DNA of 64,000 bases from an uncultured Candidatus Poseidoniales archaeon (lineage in GTDB: Archaea > Thermoplasmatota > Poseidoniia > Poseidoniales > Poseidoniaceae): contig CAJJAV010000027.1 in NCBI GenBank assembly GCA_905182125.1, positions 1 through 64,000 on the forward strand. The letters are read 5' to 3'. A program made the translations under genes and the position numbers. The notes below the pieces were generated by a model. It saw nothing but the letters and a program-made list of their open reading frames with translations. It did not search any database and was not told the DNA's origin. Shown one piece after another: positions 27,737-37,093 of this stretch (its first letter is position 1; every line of letters starts with the position of its first letter).

Positions 27737-28051
27737 TTATGCCCATCGTAATCCGCCCTTTTTCCACCTGTTGACTGGCTCTGTTTGTGGTGGTTTAGGT
27801 GGGTTGAGAAGTGGGGATTTTGCAGCGCTTGGAGGGGTTATGAGTTCGTGGAGTGCTTGAGTGGGGCACGACCCGATGCATGAAAGACAGCCGACACACT
27901 GAGATTCAACAACCACCACTGGGCGTTTGGCTTTTGTTCGATTTGGAGGGGATTCAAGGAGCGGAAGCAAAGCCTCGAACGGGCAGTGTGGAATGCACAA
28001 ATCACAACCAGTGCAATCCGATTCGATGATTGCTACCATGGATTGTCCCAT
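27737..28051 (-). CDS. Ferredoxin with two [4Fe-4S] motifs
   Basis: Low-potential electron carrier. Two clusters are predicted: CTGCDLCIPHCP (about residues 13-24) and CVGCLSCIGSCP (about 52-63), both with the CxxCxxCxxxCP pattern. 104 residues, with an extended linker between the motifs and a Pro-rich, basic C-terminal tail of about 35 residues that ordinary 2[4Fe-4S] ferredoxins lack. The start is ATG 28051; MVAIIESDC at 28039 is an alternative. It is divergent from GlyRS. No redox partner gene is adjacent. Confidence 0.88.
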   Translation of the reverse strand: MGQSMVAIIESDCTGCDLCIPHCPFEALLPLLESPPNRTKAKRPVVVVESQCVGCLSCIGSCPTQALHELITPPSAAKSPLLNPPKPPQTEPVNRWKKGGLRWA

Positions 28052-28161
28052 GTTTTTGGCAAGTCGCCATGCTTCTTAACGCTACGCTTAGGGGTTTTAT
28101 CCACGAATTGAACGGAGAGGTTGAAAGGCGGCTTGCGTTACGAGGGTTGAGCGTGGAATCA

Positions 28162-29832
28162 ATGACACATGACGCTGAACGACTCGAGCGAATGTCTGGA
28201 ATGCTAAAGCGCAGAGGCATCATCTTGCCAGCGTTTGAAATTCACGGCGGTGCAAAAGGCCTCTATGATTTCGGTCCAGTCGGTGGCCGGTTGCGAAACC
28301 GAGTCAATCAAACATGGATCAATCATTGGCTTGCGCTTGGGAATGTTGTTGAACTTTCATGCCCTACAGTCACTCCATATGCCGTTTTGGAAGCATCTGG
28401 CCACGTTGGTGAATTTTCGGATTTTATGACCGTATGCACGGCGTGTGAAGAAGCAAGTAGGGCAGACACTCTTCTAGAAGCGTCGCACCCCAACCCCGAT
28501 GCTTTGACTCAATCAGAGTTGCAATCCCTTTTGTTTGAAGTCAATCCATCCTGTCCCAATTGCAACGAGCAATCTTGGAGTGAAGTTACAGCTCAAAATT
28601 TGATGTTCAACACCACCATTGGGGCTGGTTCTTCTGGTCGCCCCGGTTTTCTACGCCCAGAAACAGCCCAAGGTATGTTCACTTCCTTTTCTGCTCTTCT
28701 GCGGCACAATCGCGACCGCTTACCATTTGGGGCAATCCAAGTTGGAAAAGGCTATAGAAATGAAATTTCACCTCGTCAGGGTATGATTCGCCTTCGAGAA
28801 TTTAACATGGCCGAACTTGAATATTTCATCAACCCGCATGAACAACAACTCCATGATTTCAGTCAATGGGCTGAAATTGATATGTGCTTGGTGCCTGATG
28901 GACAAGACGAAGTGAACATGTCCATCGCAGACGCAGTCTCCTCAAACACCGTACGACACTCAACGGTTGGGTTCTTCATGGCAGAAACCTACGATTTCCT
29001 TGTCAAAGTTGGCATCGATCCTGCACGACTGCGATTCCGCCAGCACGAAGCCGATGAAATGGCTCACTACGCAAAAGACTGTTGGGATGCTGAAATTCTC
29101 GGATCCTATGGTTGGGTCGAATGCGTTGGCATTGCTCACAGAGGGTGTTATGATCTGGAAGCACACGAGAAAGCAACTGGAAAAACCCTGAGGGCTCGAC
29201 GTGAGTTTTCTGAACCACAAGTTGTCGAAATTGATGGCTGGACCACGAATGGCGCCACTGCTGGGCCTGCATTTAGAGCCCTAGCAGGTGCTGTGAAGAA
29301 GGCGGTAGAAGCACTTGAGGTCACCACTCCATTCCCGACCCTCATCACCTTAGCATCTGGTGAAGAAGTCGAAGTGGCGCCTGAGCACGTAAAGCGTGTT
29401 CAGCGAACTGAAACGATCACTGGGGAATGGTACATTCCACACGTTGTTGAACCAGCGTTTGGGATTGACCGTATCATCTGGCATATCCTCGATCACGCCT
29501 ACGATGACGCTGGGAAAGACGGTGATGATTACACCGTTTTGCGATTAAAAAACACCATTGCTCCCGTCGATTACTGTGTTTTCCCTCTGTTCGAAAAGGA
29601 TGGCATGGGCGAAATGGCACGGACCCTGCATCGTACGCTTTGTGCCGCCCCTGGCATCGTCTCTGTGTACGACAGCAGCGGTTCGATCGGACGGCGCTAT
29701 GCTCGCGCTGATGAAATTGGGGTTCCTCACTGCTTGACCGTCGATCATCAATCCATCGAAGACGGCACGGTCACGGTCCGCAACCGAGACACAGGCGAGC
29801 AACATCGTGTTCACACAGATGATCTCCTTTGA
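28162..29832 (+). CDS. glyS: Glycine--tRNA ligase (class II, archaeal/eukaryal homodimer type)
   Basis: Charges tRNA-Gly in the cytoplasm. About 556 residues. Class II motifs are visible: FGPVGGRLRNRVNQTWINHW (motif 1 region), GFLRPETAQGMFTSF (the GlyRS-specific segment), GKGYRNEISPRQGMIRLREF (motif 2) and EPAFGIDRIIWHILDHAY (motif 3). A zinc-like pair (CTAC, CPNC) sits in the insertion before motif 2. The C-terminal anticodon domain has SSGSIGRRYARADEIGVPHC. ATG 28162 (MTHDAERLERM) is chosen; the frame is open upstream to 28030 but overlaps the ferredoxin start. A TTTTATCC element about 60 bases upstream may be the promoter. Confidence 0.95.
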   Translation: MTHDAERLERMSGMLKRRGIILPAFEIHGGAKGLYDFGPVGGRLRNRVNQTWINHWLALGNVVELSCPTVTPYAVLEASGHVGEFSDFMTVCTACEEASRADTLLEASHPNPDALTQSELQSLLFEVNPSCPNCNEQSWSEVTAQNLMFNTTIGAGSSGRPGFLRPETAQGMFTSFSALLRHNRDRLPFGAIQVGKGYRNEISPRQGMIRLREFNMAELEYFINPHEQQLHDFSQWAEIDMCLVPDGQDEVNMSIADAVSSNTVRHSTVGFFMAETYDFLVKVGIDPARLRFRQHEADEMAHYAKDCWDAEILGSYGWVECVGIAHRGCYDLEAHEKATGKTLRARREFSEPQVVEIDGWTTNGATAGPAFRALAGAVKKAVEALEVTTPFPTLITLASGEEVEVAPEHVKRVQRTETITGEWYIPHVVEPAFGIDRIIWHILDHAYDDAGKDGDDYTVLRLKNTIAPVDYCVFPLFEKDGMGEMARTLHRTLCAAPGIVSVYDSSGSIGRRYARADEIGVPHCLTVDHQSIEDGTVTVRNRDTGEQHRVHTDDLL

Positions 29833-29899
29833 GATCAGACCTCGTTCGTTAGCCGATTTGACCATCAATGTTGAAGAACCCTCGGAAGAAGGTAGGCCT

Positions 29900-31444
29900 A
29901 TGGCTGAGGTGAGTGATTGGACTGAACGCCATCGTCCCACTTCAGAGCGCGATCTCGAGGGCAATGAAGTCCAGAGACGAAAAATCAGAGCGTGGTTGGA
30001 TGATTGGCAAAACAACACGCCCAAAAAGAAATCCATTCTTTTGGTAGGTCCTCCAGGAGTCGGTAAGACATCCGTTGCTCGAGCCATCGCCAACGACCTT
30101 GGCTGGAACGTCATCGAACTCAATGCATCAGACGCTCGAAATGCCGCTGCAATTCGAAAAGCAGCGACGCACGGTAGCACCCATCGTTCACTGTTTCACG
30201 ATCCGAAGGCGAAGAAACAACGAACCCTCATCCTGCTGGATGAAGTCGATCACATTTCGGGTGGGCTTCGTGCAGTCAGTCAGGACCGTATCGACCGAGC
30301 AATGCAAGGGAATGATGAATCTGGCCCGGATGTGAAACTCTCCGGTGATTCTGGTGGGAAAGCAGAACTGCTCAATCTCTTGGCCAACACCAAGCAGCCA
30401 GTCATTTTAGCTTGCAATGAAGTCATGGGTTTGTGGGGTAAAGGCTCGAGTTGGCGTTCAACCCGGGACCGCTTCAAACCTCACGTGGAAATTATCACCT
30501 TCGAAAGGGCAAGCAATGAAGCCTTACGACGCATTGCTAAGCGAGTTCTTCGAGATGAGGAATTGGGTTTTGATGAAGCAGCCGTTCAAGCATTGGTTGA
30601 CCACAACCCCGGTGATTTGAGAGCATTGGTCCGAGATTTGCAAGTGCTTTCTTCAACCGCTAATGGTGAGATCACCAAAGCCATGGTCGAAGCCCAAGCC
30701 CTCTCGGGTCAACGTGATTCCACCCTCGAAGTCTTTCCAGGGCTCGATGCGCTCTACAGATCGACTGAAGCAGCCAAGGCTGTTGCTGTGGGTCGAACCA
30801 TCGATAAACCACCGAGTGAATTGATCAACTGGGTTCATTGGAACAATGCTTCTCTGTTTCCTGAAAAGCAATCCATCGAACGGGGCAATCAGACCCTCGC
30901 CATTGCTGCTCGCATGTTGATGGGCCAATATCAGAACACAGCCCACCGCTCGTGGTATTGGAGCGGTCAATTAGCCAGCCTCTCAGCCTCGGTTCCAAAT
31001 AAAGTTCCCTTCCGCGAACGAATTTATTCCTCCTACCCCACGTTCTTGCGACGCCAAGCATCGTGGGTCCGTCCTGCCATCGTGGACCGACTGTCACAAT
31101 TTTCTGGATCAAGCAAGGCGACAGTCCGAGATGAAATGATGCCACTTCTGGCAGCGATGGTCAAGGACACGCCAAGCATCGGTGATTCGAATGAATTTGA
31201 TTTATCCATTCGATTGGGCTTTTCGGGTGAAGAACATGCCTCAATGGCAGGATTACCTCTTTCAAGGCGTTCGACCAAGGACCTGATCAAGGCCTACAAT
31301 CTCAAACTCGATGCTTTCATTGAAGCTCAAGAATCAATACCTCTACCAATCGTTGAGGAGCCTCTCGAAGCGGATGTAGGCGGTGTGGAGGATCAGTCTG
31401 GTAAAGACGAGCCATCTTCCCCTGGTCAAATGAAGTTATTTTGA
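29900..31444 (+). CDS. rfcL: Replication factor C large subunit
   Basis: AAA+ subunit of the clamp loader that opens PCNA on DNA. About 514 residues. N-terminal WTERHRPTSERDLEGNEVQ, Walker A GPPGVGKTSVARAIA, ELNASDARN and Walker B LILLDEVDHISGG are clear. The protein ends in PGQMKLF, a short PCNA-binding (PIP-like) tail as in archaeal RfcL. The ATG at 29900 follows GAAGGTAGG and 67 bases after GlyRS; the frame is open to 29807 but overlaps glyS. RfcS is not in the window. Confidence 0.95.
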   Translation: MAEVSDWTERHRPTSERDLEGNEVQRRKIRAWLDDWQNNTPKKKSILLVGPPGVGKTSVARAIANDLGWNVIELNASDARNAAAIRKAATHGSTHRSLFHDPKAKKQRTLILLDEVDHISGGLRAVSQDRIDRAMQGNDESGPDVKLSGDSGGKAELLNLLANTKQPVILACNEVMGLWGKGSSWRSTRDRFKPHVEIITFERASNEALRRIAKRVLRDEELGFDEAAVQALVDHNPGDLRALVRDLQVLSSTANGEITKAMVEAQALSGQRDSTLEVFPGLDALYRSTEAAKAVAVGRTIDKPPSELINWVHWNNASLFPEKQSIERGNQTLAIAARMLMGQYQNTAHRSWYWSGQLASLSASVPNKVPFRERIYSSYPTFLRRQASWVRPAIVDRLSQFSGSSKATVRDEMMPLLAAMVKDTPSIGDSNEFDLSIRLGFSGEEHASMAGLPLSRRSTKDLIKAYNLKLDAFIEAQESIPLPIVEEPLEADVGGVEDQSGKDEPSSPGQMKLF

Positions 31445-31448
31445 ACGG

Positions 31449-33074
31449 TTAGGGTTTTTCCTCATCTTCCATAATTCGTCGGAAGAGAGCGATAGCACGT
31501 CGATCAGACTGTACTTTTTCTTCCCTTCGCCACGTGTGTGGATGAATCAAGATAACCGCTGTAAGCAATTCCAGTCGTCCAAACCACATCAGAATCGATG
31601 TGATGATGAGGGCACCAGAGTTCATACCCGCCCAAGTGGAACTTGGCCCATAATCACCTAATGTCGGCCCCGTATTACCAAGAGAAGATGCAACGACCAT
31701 TGTGACACTCTCAAACGTATCTCCCGGCATGAAAATTGCTAAAATTAGACTTGATATGAAAAACAGGCCAACCCAAACAAATAACATTCCGATAATGAGG
31801 CCGATCTGGTTTTGTTCGACAACTTCACCGTTCATTCGGATTTGCTCAATCTTTCTCGGTTGCGCAATTTTGACCAGTTCTCTCATCGCTACTTTGAACG
31901 CCAAATTGACCCGTAAAAGTTTCAGTCCACCACTGGTTGAACCTGCACTCGCACCGACGACCATGAGAATGAACAGAATCAAATGCGTAACCAAGGGCCA
32001 AGAAGCATCCATGTAGTCTGTTGATGTGTACCCCGTACTGGTACCAATCGAAACGACTTGGAACATGCTGTCCCGCAATGATGTTCCGACAGATGTCCCA
32101 GAAGCAATCAGAGCTCCAAATATTGCGATAATAGCAACGGTGAGGTAAACCAGATAGTTACGAAACTCTTCATCTCCAAAGGCTCTCTTGAAATCCCCGT
32201 CGCGGATAAACCAAAGGAGGGTGAAATTGACACCTGCTAAGAACATGAATACAATAATTATTGATTCCACTAAAACAGAGTCATAGAATCCTATGCTTGC
32301 ATCTCGGGTGGAAAAACCTCCAGATGGCATCGTGGTCAAAGCGTGATTGATCGAGTCAAACAGGTCCATTGCCCCAGTAAAGTAGAGCAGCAAGAATTCA
32401 ACGAAGGTCAAGAAAAGATACAATCCCCATAAAGCGAACGCAGTTTGTTTTAGTTTTGGACGCAGACGATGCAACGACGGTCCAGTAAGTTCAGCTCGAG
32501 CCAGTGCCATCCCACCCCCAATGATTCGTGAGAGCACCATCATTCCGAGCATGATGATTCCCATTCCCCCGAACCATTGAGTGAGGGAACGCCAAAGGAG
32601 CAGTCCACGAGGTTGAGCGTTGATACAATCGGCGGTCGTGCCTGGAATGCAATTTGGGCTCATGTTATGTGAAATCACAGTAGCCCCAGTGGTGGTGAAT
32701 CCTGACATCGATTCGAACCAAGAATTAACACCACCTCTTGCCATGTCCATAAGCGATGCATCGACTGTGAATGGGCCGACAAAAACTCCACCGAGCCACA
32801 ATGGCAGGGCACCAATCAAGACCGCTATAGGCCAAACAAGAGCGACGCCTGCGAATGCTTCCCTGTCCCTCAGCCGCTCGCTCGTGTTGGTATGTGTTCC
32901 AAAACTCAACATCATGAGCCCTGCAAACAAAGAGATGAGGCAAGGGATGGCGAACGCCTTGATTGCAAGCTCGATGGAATCAATGCTTGCAGTGATCAAA
33001 CCACAAAAAAACAATGGAAAGACAAGGGCAATCAATGTCCAACCCAAGATAAGATACAACACGTCAGAACGCAT
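31449..33074 (-). CDS. trkH: Potassium uptake channel subunit TrkH/KtrB
   Basis: Membrane pore of the Trk/Ktr potassium (or sodium-coupled) uptake system. 541 residues with the four M1-P-M2 repeats of the family. Selectivity-filter glycines are visible in SMSGFTTTGATVISH, MPSGGFSTRDASIGF, VSIGTSTGYTSTDY and SSLGNTGPTLGDYGP. The start lies three bases past the trkA stop, so channel and gating protein are made together. Confidence 0.95.
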   Translation of the reverse strand: MRSDVLYLILGWTLIALVFPLFFCGLITASIDSIELAIKAFAIPCLISLFAGLMMLSFGTHTNTSERLRDREAFAGVALVWPIAVLIGALPLWLGGVFVGPFTVDASLMDMARGGVNSWFESMSGFTTTGATVISHNMSPNCIPGTTADCINAQPRGLLLWRSLTQWFGGMGIIMLGMMVLSRIIGGGMALARAELTGPSLHRLRPKLKQTAFALWGLYLFLTFVEFLLLYFTGAMDLFDSINHALTTMPSGGFSTRDASIGFYDSVLVESIIIVFMFLAGVNFTLLWFIRDGDFKRAFGDEEFRNYLVYLTVAIIAIFGALIASGTSVGTSLRDSMFQVVSIGTSTGYTSTDYMDASWPLVTHLILFILMVVGASAGSTSGGLKLLRVNLAFKVAMRELVKIAQPRKIEQIRMNGEVVEQNQIGLIIGMLFVWVGLFFISSLILAIFMPGDTFESVTMVVASSLGNTGPTLGDYGPSSTWAGMNSGALIITSILMWFGRLELLTAVILIHPHTWRREEKVQSDRRAIALFRRIMEDEEKP

Positions 33075-33077
33075 GGA

Positions 33078-34496
33078 TCACACCTTGAATCGTTTCTCGA
33101 TATCAGTAATTCTGTCAGGGCTGCTAAAGATGATCAATCGATCGCCATTCAGCAAAGTTTTGTCAGGTGATGGTCGCAATGATTCCCACATGCCATTGGT
33201 GTTGCGTCGTTGAATAAAGGCAATTCTCAACCAGTCCGGTAAGTTTGCTTCAACAATTCTTTTGCCTGAGAATTTAGCACGTTCATTGACTTCCATGCTG
33301 ACACCGATGATGTTTGGTATGTTGGTCAGAAGGGCATAAGAACCAGCGGTTTTGGTGTGGATTTGAGCCAGCATGTTGTCCACTGCCACACGTTTTCGGT
33401 CAACTGCGAACGTGATTCCCATACGTTGAGTCACCTTGACCAAGTCTGCATCATTGAGCAACAAACCCGTTCGATCTACGCCCATATCACTGGCGAGAAG
33501 CGCAGCTGCAATGCTTGCCAAATCGTCGGGAAGTGCGGCGATGGCAATGTGATGGTCTGGTATGCCGATCTCGGTCAGTATGTCACGGTCAAGATGGTCA
33601 CCATGAATGACCTCGAGGTTTGGGTGAGCTCCGGTTCGAGAACCAGACAGTTCGTTCGCAAGTTGCAGGTCGCGTTCAATCACAGTCACCTCAGCACCGG
33701 ATTGCAGCCAATCATCAGCAATTCTTCGACCAATCGTGTTGGCGCCGATCACAGCAACCCTTGGGCTCACTGGGAAATCAGTTGCAACGTGGCCAAAGAT
33801 GTTGAGGATTCGATTGAAACTTGTGAGGCCTGTTGTCGCCACTGCGATTCTGTCATTTGGCATGAGCATGAAGTCACCATCGGGTACGATGCTTTTCTCA
33901 CCCTCACGCTTTAATCCAACGATAAGGGGCATGCCTCCTTCGATGTGGTTCGATGCTTCACGGAGGGTTTGGAACACGACCGTCGTGGCTTGATTGGTGA
34001 TGTCCAATTCAATGATGTATGCTTCATGCCCGAAAGGTATGACTTCCTCGATGGCTGAGGAACGAAGTCCGGAGTGGAGCCTTTGAATGGCGCCTTCCAG
34101 TGGATTGATCACGTGGTTTACTTTTGCCCACTGACTCAAGTATCCATTCTTTTGTTCTTCGATGAAGTTGGTATCATGGACACGACAAATGGACAGGAGA
34201 GGTTCTGCATTTTCGGGAGCAAGTTCCTTATGAGCATGGTTCGCCAAAGCGCATGCGAGAAGATTCCGTTCATCTGAATTCGTTGCGGCAACAAACACCG
34301 ATGAGGTACCAATTCCTGCTTCGTGCAACTTATCCCTTTTTGTCAGGTCACCATGAATTACAAGAACATCGAGGTTTTGGGCATTTTTGACAGCTCGAGA
34401 ATCTGAATCCATTAGGACAACATCGATGTCTTCTGCTCGCAATGCTTTCGCAAGATCAGTACCGACCCTACCTGCGCCTCCGATAATAATTCTCAT
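33078..34496 (-). CDS. trkA: Trk potassium uptake regulator TrkA (two RCK repeats)
   Basis: Cytoplasmic nucleotide-binding ring that gates TrkH. 472 residues in two RCK_N/RCK_C halves. The first Rossmann motif is IIGGAGRVGTDLAKAL with acidic end VVLMDSDS; the second is VAVIGANTIGRRIADDWL near residue 230, with VTVIERD. TrkA_C-like segments follow each. ATG 34496 gives the family N-terminus. A GTG three codons upstream overlaps the previous stop (GTGA), so the gene is coupled to the transglutaminase-like gene. Confidence 0.95.
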   Translation of the reverse strand: MRIIIGGAGRVGTDLAKALRAEDIDVVLMDSDSRAVKNAQNLDVLVIHGDLTKRDKLHEAGIGTSSVFVAATNSDERNLLACALANHAHKELAPENAEPLLSICRVHDTNFIEEQKNGYLSQWAKVNHVINPLEGAIQRLHSGLRSSAIEEVIPFGHEAYIIELDITNQATTVVFQTLREASNHIEGGMPLIVGLKREGEKSIVPDGDFMLMPNDRIAVATTGLTSFNRILNIFGHVATDFPVSPRVAVIGANTIGRRIADDWLQSGAEVTVIERDLQLANELSGSRTGAHPNLEVIHGDHLDRDILTEIGIPDHHIAIAALPDDLASIAAALLASDMGVDRTGLLLNDADLVKVTQRMGITFAVDRKRVAVDNMLAQIHTKTAGSYALLTNIPNIIGVSMEVNERAKFSGKRIVEANLPDWLRIAFIQRRNTNGMWESLRPSPDKTLLNGDRLIIFSSPDRITDIEKRFKV

Positions 34497-34501
34497 GATT
34501 G

Positions 34502-36109
34502 TCACCCGAGGTATTCTTCGAACTTAGGCACCTTGAACTCTCCACCATTAAATTCAGGTTCATCCACTGTTTCGTGGACAGGCGGTGTTCGGGCAATGGA
34601 ACTTTGTTTTAGGTTTGGGTGATAGTAGGAATAGACAAGATCACCACTGGAATCTGGTTGCTCAATCCATTCAATGAAGGCTGTTGGTGTGTGAAGCAGC
34701 CATTTATTGTTGACCACATCAACTTGGCCTTGGACGAAACATTTAGACAGAACTATATTGTTTTCATTGCACCAACTTTCACTCATTGGTAGTTGGATGT
34801 AACCCCATGCGTGCGCTTCCCATTCCCAGTTCGGTTTTGCAAGTGCACCAAAGACATACCAGCCAGGTATTTTATTGACACGGAGGAGTGCTAAGAAGGC
34901 ATTTGTTTGTTCATCACAATCACCTGTTCCTGCTTCGAGGCATTCAGCACCACTTCGAGCTTCGCCATAGAGTGGTGCACTCCCGGGCGCATCGCTGTCA
35001 TATGTTGCGGAAACGTGAAGATAGTCGAAGGCAGCACGTGCGTAAGCGTAGGCGTTTTGGCTCTCTCCCTCTGGAAGATTTTGTGATATGATATTTGATG
35101 CTTCGACCACTTTTTCATGTTGGGAATCAATCGCCCATCCGCCAAGCGATCTTGGATCCTTCGTGCTTGGTCCCCTGTCGTACCATTTTATCCCTTTGAA
35201 TTGTTGTGAATCACCGGTAGGGTCCCGTGAGGCAATATCTTCGAACGTACCACTGTTCTCCATGTTGATCCCATACTCAACGCCTTCGACGCGTGAATCA
35301 ACACGGCTGGAATCCCACCAAGAGTGGGCGTTGCTTGTGAGGGAAATTGAATATTTGATCTTCGAACTTTCCCCGACTCCTAAGTTGGTCTTGACTTTGA
35401 CACAGACCCCCACACCGCAGAAGTTGTTCCCGTTGCCGTGTCCTGGCCACCAGATTTCGTGGCCGTTGGAAGTGGTAATTTTTTCTTCGAATGAACGTTC
35501 CGGTACTCCGTTAAGAGGTATGTCAATTGGTTCTCCACCGTCGATGGACATTGTTATTTGATTAATTTTTTGGATGGTTGCAGTGGGATGGGCAGCACTA
35601 CCATCTGTGTAGGTGAATTGCGTTAGCGAACCGTTGAAGGACTGAACATCCGAGGGGATGATGAAGTTTTCAATCGAATAACCTCCCTGCGTACTGCTCG
35701 CCTGGACATCGATGCTCTTGGCAATCGTGTAGGTTGATTCGAAGGGGTAGATGTGGTGTGCTGCGGTTTTCATGAGGATGTTCTCCTTGACTGCTGCGTA
35801 ATTGGCGATGGTGGCTTCTTGAATTGTAGGGGAAGTAAAAACGAACGCAATAAAAACGACCATAATCAACATCCTTGAACGGTTCCTTGTTCGTTTCATG
35901 ATGTTCTTAGATCGCCCTGTGTGCGTTTGAATGACTCCTCGTCCGGTTGGTCTCTTGGTCATTTTGTATGCGGTGTCAGCCGTTCCCTGGTTGAACTGTT
36001 GTTCCATGGCGAAGCTTTTCGAGCGGATATTTGCTAGAACGCGCCCGCAAGAATAGCAAATGGTATCACCCGTTTGAGTGAGACTCTGGCAATAAGGGCA
36101 GGAACCCAT
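34502..36109 (-). CDS. Membrane-anchored transglutaminase-like protein with N-terminal zinc ribbon
   Basis: 535 residues. The N-terminus has a zinc ribbon (CPYC at 4-7, CYSCG at 18-22), then a basic stretch and one membrane helix at about 80-97 (MLIMVVFIAFVFTSPT). The rest is expected outside the cell. The transglutaminase-like triad is visible: Cys in GTGDCDEQTNAFLALLRVN (about 395), His in EWEAHAWGYIQLP (about 432) and Asp in QGQVDVVNNKW (about 464). Such domains act as cysteine peptidases or amidases in archaea. It overlaps trkA by four bases and heads the trkA-trkH operon, an unusual partner for potassium uptake. Confidence 0.82.
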   Translation of the reverse strand: MGSCPYCQSLTQTGDTICYSCGRVLANIRSKSFAMEQQFNQGTADTAYKMTKRPTGRGVIQTHTGRSKNIMKRTRNRSRMLIMVVFIAFVFTSPTIQEATIANYAAVKENILMKTAAHHIYPFESTYTIAKSIDVQASSTQGGYSIENFIIPSDVQSFNGSLTQFTYTDGSAAHPTATIQKINQITMSIDGGEPIDIPLNGVPERSFEEKITTSNGHEIWWPGHGNGNNFCGVGVCVKVKTNLGVGESSKIKYSISLTSNAHSWWDSSRVDSRVEGVEYGINMENSGTFEDIASRDPTGDSQQFKGIKWYDRGPSTKDPRSLGGWAIDSQHEKVVEASNIISQNLPEGESQNAYAYARAAFDYLHVSATYDSDAPGSAPLYGEARSGAECLEAGTGDCDEQTNAFLALLRVNKIPGWYVFGALAKPNWEWEAHAWGYIQLPMSESWCNENNIVLSKCFVQGQVDVVNNKWLLHTPTAFIEWIEQPDSSGDLVYSYYHPNLKQSSIARTPPVHETVDEPEFNGGEFKVPKFEEYLG

Positions 36110-36125
36110 GCTTGTTTGGCTGGGC

Positions 36126-36212
36126 GGGCGTTGTATAACCGTTGTGTGCGGTACGCCCGATAAATGCTTATTTCAGATGAGGGGAGTTTTCGAAGGTTAA
36201 AGGGCGTACTGC
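36126..36212. repeat. Alternating inverted repeats upstream of the transglutaminase-like gene
   Basis: GGGCGT at 36126-36131 and again at 36202-36207 can each pair with ACGCCC at 36153-36158. The outer pairing extends to 11 bases with one wobble (36148-36158 with 36202-36212). A further pair, AAGGTTA (36193-36199) with TAACCTT (36226-36232), interleaves with it. The middle arm therefore has two competing partners. The stretch is the 130-base spacer between two minus-strand genes. It may be paired operator half-sites or a structured leader or 3' end; I cannot decide which. Confidence 0.4.
36132..36137 (-). promoter_or_regulatory. Possible TATA box giving a leaderless transcript
   Basis: TTATAC on the minus strand is centred about 25 bases before the ATG at 36109. 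That is the spacing that would place transcription start at or next to the start codon. It lies between the inverted-repeat arms described for this spacer, so a bound regulator could block it. Confidence 0.35.
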
Positions 36213-36239
36213 TGTGAAGTAGGTGTAACCTTACCTATC

Positions 36240-37004
36240 TTAATTGATTTGTTCTGCCGGTTCAGGCACAAGACGGCCTTCTCTGATCTGCCGCGCCCAC
36301 ATTTTTCGGAGACGCTTTTTGCCTTCACTTGGGATTGAATCCCAAATCCATTCGTTCGCTCTTCTGTTGATCAAAAGCGAGAACGGTACGATGAACACCC
36401 AAGCCAGGGGGTCGACAACAGCAAATGCAAACATGACAAGATAAGCGCAGCGCCAAAATGTGGTCCGGAGCACAGCACCCCAGCGTTTCCCTTCCAGCAT
36501 CAAATGGCCATGAAAACAACAAATCAGGGCTTCTGTTCTCGGTGCAAAGATGGCAAAACCAAGGACGGTAATGATAAGTCTGAAACTAAAAACAGTCTCT
36601 GTTATTTCGTAAACACGGTACAAGTGCAGCATACCAACCATGGCTCCAATGGCCAAGCCAAGGGCCCAGCCACTGGTTGGCTGAGAGGATCCCGAACGAA
36701 CACGTTCTCTTCGCAGCAGCAAATGTGCTGCAACCGACGCCACAAGACAAACAAAGAGTAAATTGATTGGATTCACCACTGCTGCATCTTGGTTCTGAAC
36801 CATGCCGAGGTAGGGGACGAGAATGAAATTATGCGATACTGAAGCATAGACCCCACCAACCAAGATCCCCCAAAATACGTTGCTCCATGCAGTTGGCAAA
36901 TCATAGAAACCGGAATACTTTGTCATCACACCGCGCCAGCCAAGCGTCATTCCAATCAATGAGGTGACCGCCGCTGCCTGAAACAGAAGGAAGGATGTGG
37001 CCAT
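36240..37004 (-). CDS. Polytopic membrane protein, unknown
   Basis: 254 residues with about six or seven membrane helices (for example AAAVTSLIGMTLGW, NVFWGILVGGVYASV, NLLFVCLVASVAAHLLL, LGLAIGAMVGMLHLY, YLVMFAFAVVDPLAWVFIVP). The C-terminal 50 residues are basic and cytoplasmic. A Cys-Cys-Phe-His-Gly-His stretch lies between two late helices. I recognise no family. ATG 37004 is used; the frame is open upstream into the divergent ArsA gene. It is separated from arsA by 89 bases. Confidence 0.7.
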   Translation of the reverse strand: MATSFLLFQAAAVTSLIGMTLGWRGVMTKYSGFYDLPTAWSNVFWGILVGGVYASVSHNFILVPYLGMVQNQDAAVVNPINLLFVCLVASVAAHLLLRRERVRSGSSQPTSGWALGLAIGAMVGMLHLYRVYEITETVFSFRLIITVLGFAIFAPRTEALICCFHGHLMLEGKRWGAVLRTTFWRCAYLVMFAFAVVDPLAWVFIVPFSLLINRRANEWIWDSIPSEGKKRLRKMWARQIREGRLVPEPAEQIN

Positions 37005-37093
37005 GGTTGTTGGTACGCATCGCCCTTCATCAAAGCGTTGCCTCGTCTTTGCCCCATCGTTGGATTCAAAGACCCCGATGCTTTGGTTGGAAC

